From Mucilaginibacter arboris (GTDB taxonomy: Bacteria; Bacteroidota; Bacteroidia; Sphingobacteriales; Sphingobacteriaceae): a stretch of 33,409 nt of DNA. The stretch covers positions 1 through 33,409 of the forward strand of contig NZ_WPIK01000024.1 of NCBI RefSeq assembly GCF_009754915.1, in the 5' to 3' direction. The position numbers were made by a program, and so were the translations under genes. Below the pieces are notes generated by a model. It made no database searches. It saw only the letters and a list, made by a program, of their open reading frames with translations, and was not told where the DNA came from. Positions 33,006-33,409 of this stretch are shown one piece after another (the first letter of the stretch is position 1; each line of letters opens with the position of its first letter).

Positions 33006-33303
33006 TCTGGCAGACTTTTTCAGCTTTGGAAAATGGTTTGTATTTTCTAAAACGACAAATTAAACTTTTTGACTTTTTCCGCAGACAAAATATTTGCCGC
33101 ACTTTTTGATTTGCTAAATTTTAAAATACTATTTTTATAAGGCAAAAGTTCACAGACAAAATAAACGTTGTACTTTTTATTTGCCGACTTTGAAACTTCG
33201 CTTTTAAACAAAAACGTCGTACAACATTGGTTTGGCAAAAAACTGGCGGACGGAAGTTATCAAACTTTTGTTTCGCCATTTTGCTTTTGTTTCGGCGGAA
33301 GGA

Positions 33304-33330
33304 ACATTTTTCAGCTTGTAAAAACAGTAT
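33304..33330 (-). repeat. Short dispersed repeat near the window end
   Basis: Exact core TAAAAACAGTAT at 33319-33330 preceded by a T5 tract and CAGCTTG. Confidence 0.7.
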
Positions 33331-33409
33331 TAAACTTTTTGTTATAAATTTAGCTTTGGTTCCGGCCGACGAATTCCAAATACCAGTTCTTCGCCAAGCC
33401 TTTTCCGTT

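Larger units (their letters stand above)
32416..33409. other. Repeat-rich, apparently non-coding terminal region
   Basis: Nearly 1 kb of AT-rich sequence with no convincing gene. It holds four or five short-repeat copies, a 46-bp tandem repeat, and many scattered variants of GCCGACTTT and CAGACAAAATA. Candidate frames at 32584-32769 and 33047-33238 are low-complexity and overlap repeats. The sequence looks like the decayed or spacer end of another locus that continues beyond the window. Confidence 0.55.

Noticed and set aside
33047-33238. 63-codon minus-strand frame near the window end
   Set aside because: Lys/Ser/Asn-rich, built from the degenerate direct repeats, with no recognisable fold or initiation context.
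32500-33409. Integron attC array
   Set aside because: Phrases such as GTTGGCGATAAG suggested it, but I could not pair R' and R'' boxes around cassette-like frames, and no integrase is visible.

Overview
The window reads as a stretch of Bacteroidota chromosome, most likely from Sphingobacteriaceae (a Pedobacter- or Mucilaginibacter-like organism). This is an inference from protein style: a Flavobacterium-type membrane pyrophosphatase, the GH3-like protein, a DUF5117/5118-type metalloprotease, a DACNV-type protein and a DUF6515-like protein. It is also suggested by moderate GC, few Shine-Dalgarno sites and several TAnnTTTG-like -7 boxes. I recognise 24 protein genes. I see no rRNA, tRNA, CRISPR array, transposase or phage gene.

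Layout. 207-1359 (minus) is a peroxide-defence operon: 2-Cys peroxiredoxin, thioredoxin and a small conserved protein. 1838-5770 (plus) is guaA, a periplasmic-binding-fold lipoprotein and an RNA cytosine-C5 methyltransferase, tightly packed. 5876-11548 (minus) holds MarC and MFS membrane proteins, a cationic amino-acid permease and the proton pyrophosphatase hppA. 11699-14528 (plus) is a second APC permease overlapping a PBP4-type carboxypeptidase. 14633-15724 is signal peptidase I. 15881-17196 is a small HVA1/DUF2945 protein and a Gly/Asn-rich secreted protein. 17539-24257 (plus) is a large secreted zinc protease, mgtE, bioB and a degenerate DEAD-box protein. 24365-28997 holds a VF530 protein, a membrane protein, a diadenylate-cyclase-like protein, a GH3-like protein and an anchored zincin. 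29267-32415 is a SnoaL-like lipoprotein and a secreted GH36 alpha-galactosidase. The last kilobase is AT-rich, apparently non-coding and repeat-laden.

Most genes are housekeeping or cell-envelope functions: redox defence, GMP synthesis, rRNA modification, amino-acid and Mg2+ transport, energy coupling, peptidoglycan trimming and protein export. There is no obvious single accessory system.

The striking feature is a short dispersed repeat with core TAAAARMAGYAT (other strand ATRCTKYTTTTA). It usually continues through a GC-containing spacer into an A5 or T5 tract, about 24 nt in all. I count 28 exact cores by eye plus several one-mismatch copies, where well under one is expected by chance. Copies sit mainly at gene edges. 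They touch or supply stop codons (207, 13121, 25187), supply or abut start codons (3375, 13113, 17539, 26684) and encode parts of N-terminal hydrophobic segments. At 24322-24355 two half-sites form a perfect 15-bp-arm palindrome. A second, REP-like family of 80-100 bp hairpins occupies gene junctions, and one of its members carries a copy of the short repeat in its loop. Between them, the two families mark all six convergent gene junctions. I know of no description of the short repeat; whether it is a tiny mobile unit, a protein-binding site or something else cannot be settled from this window.
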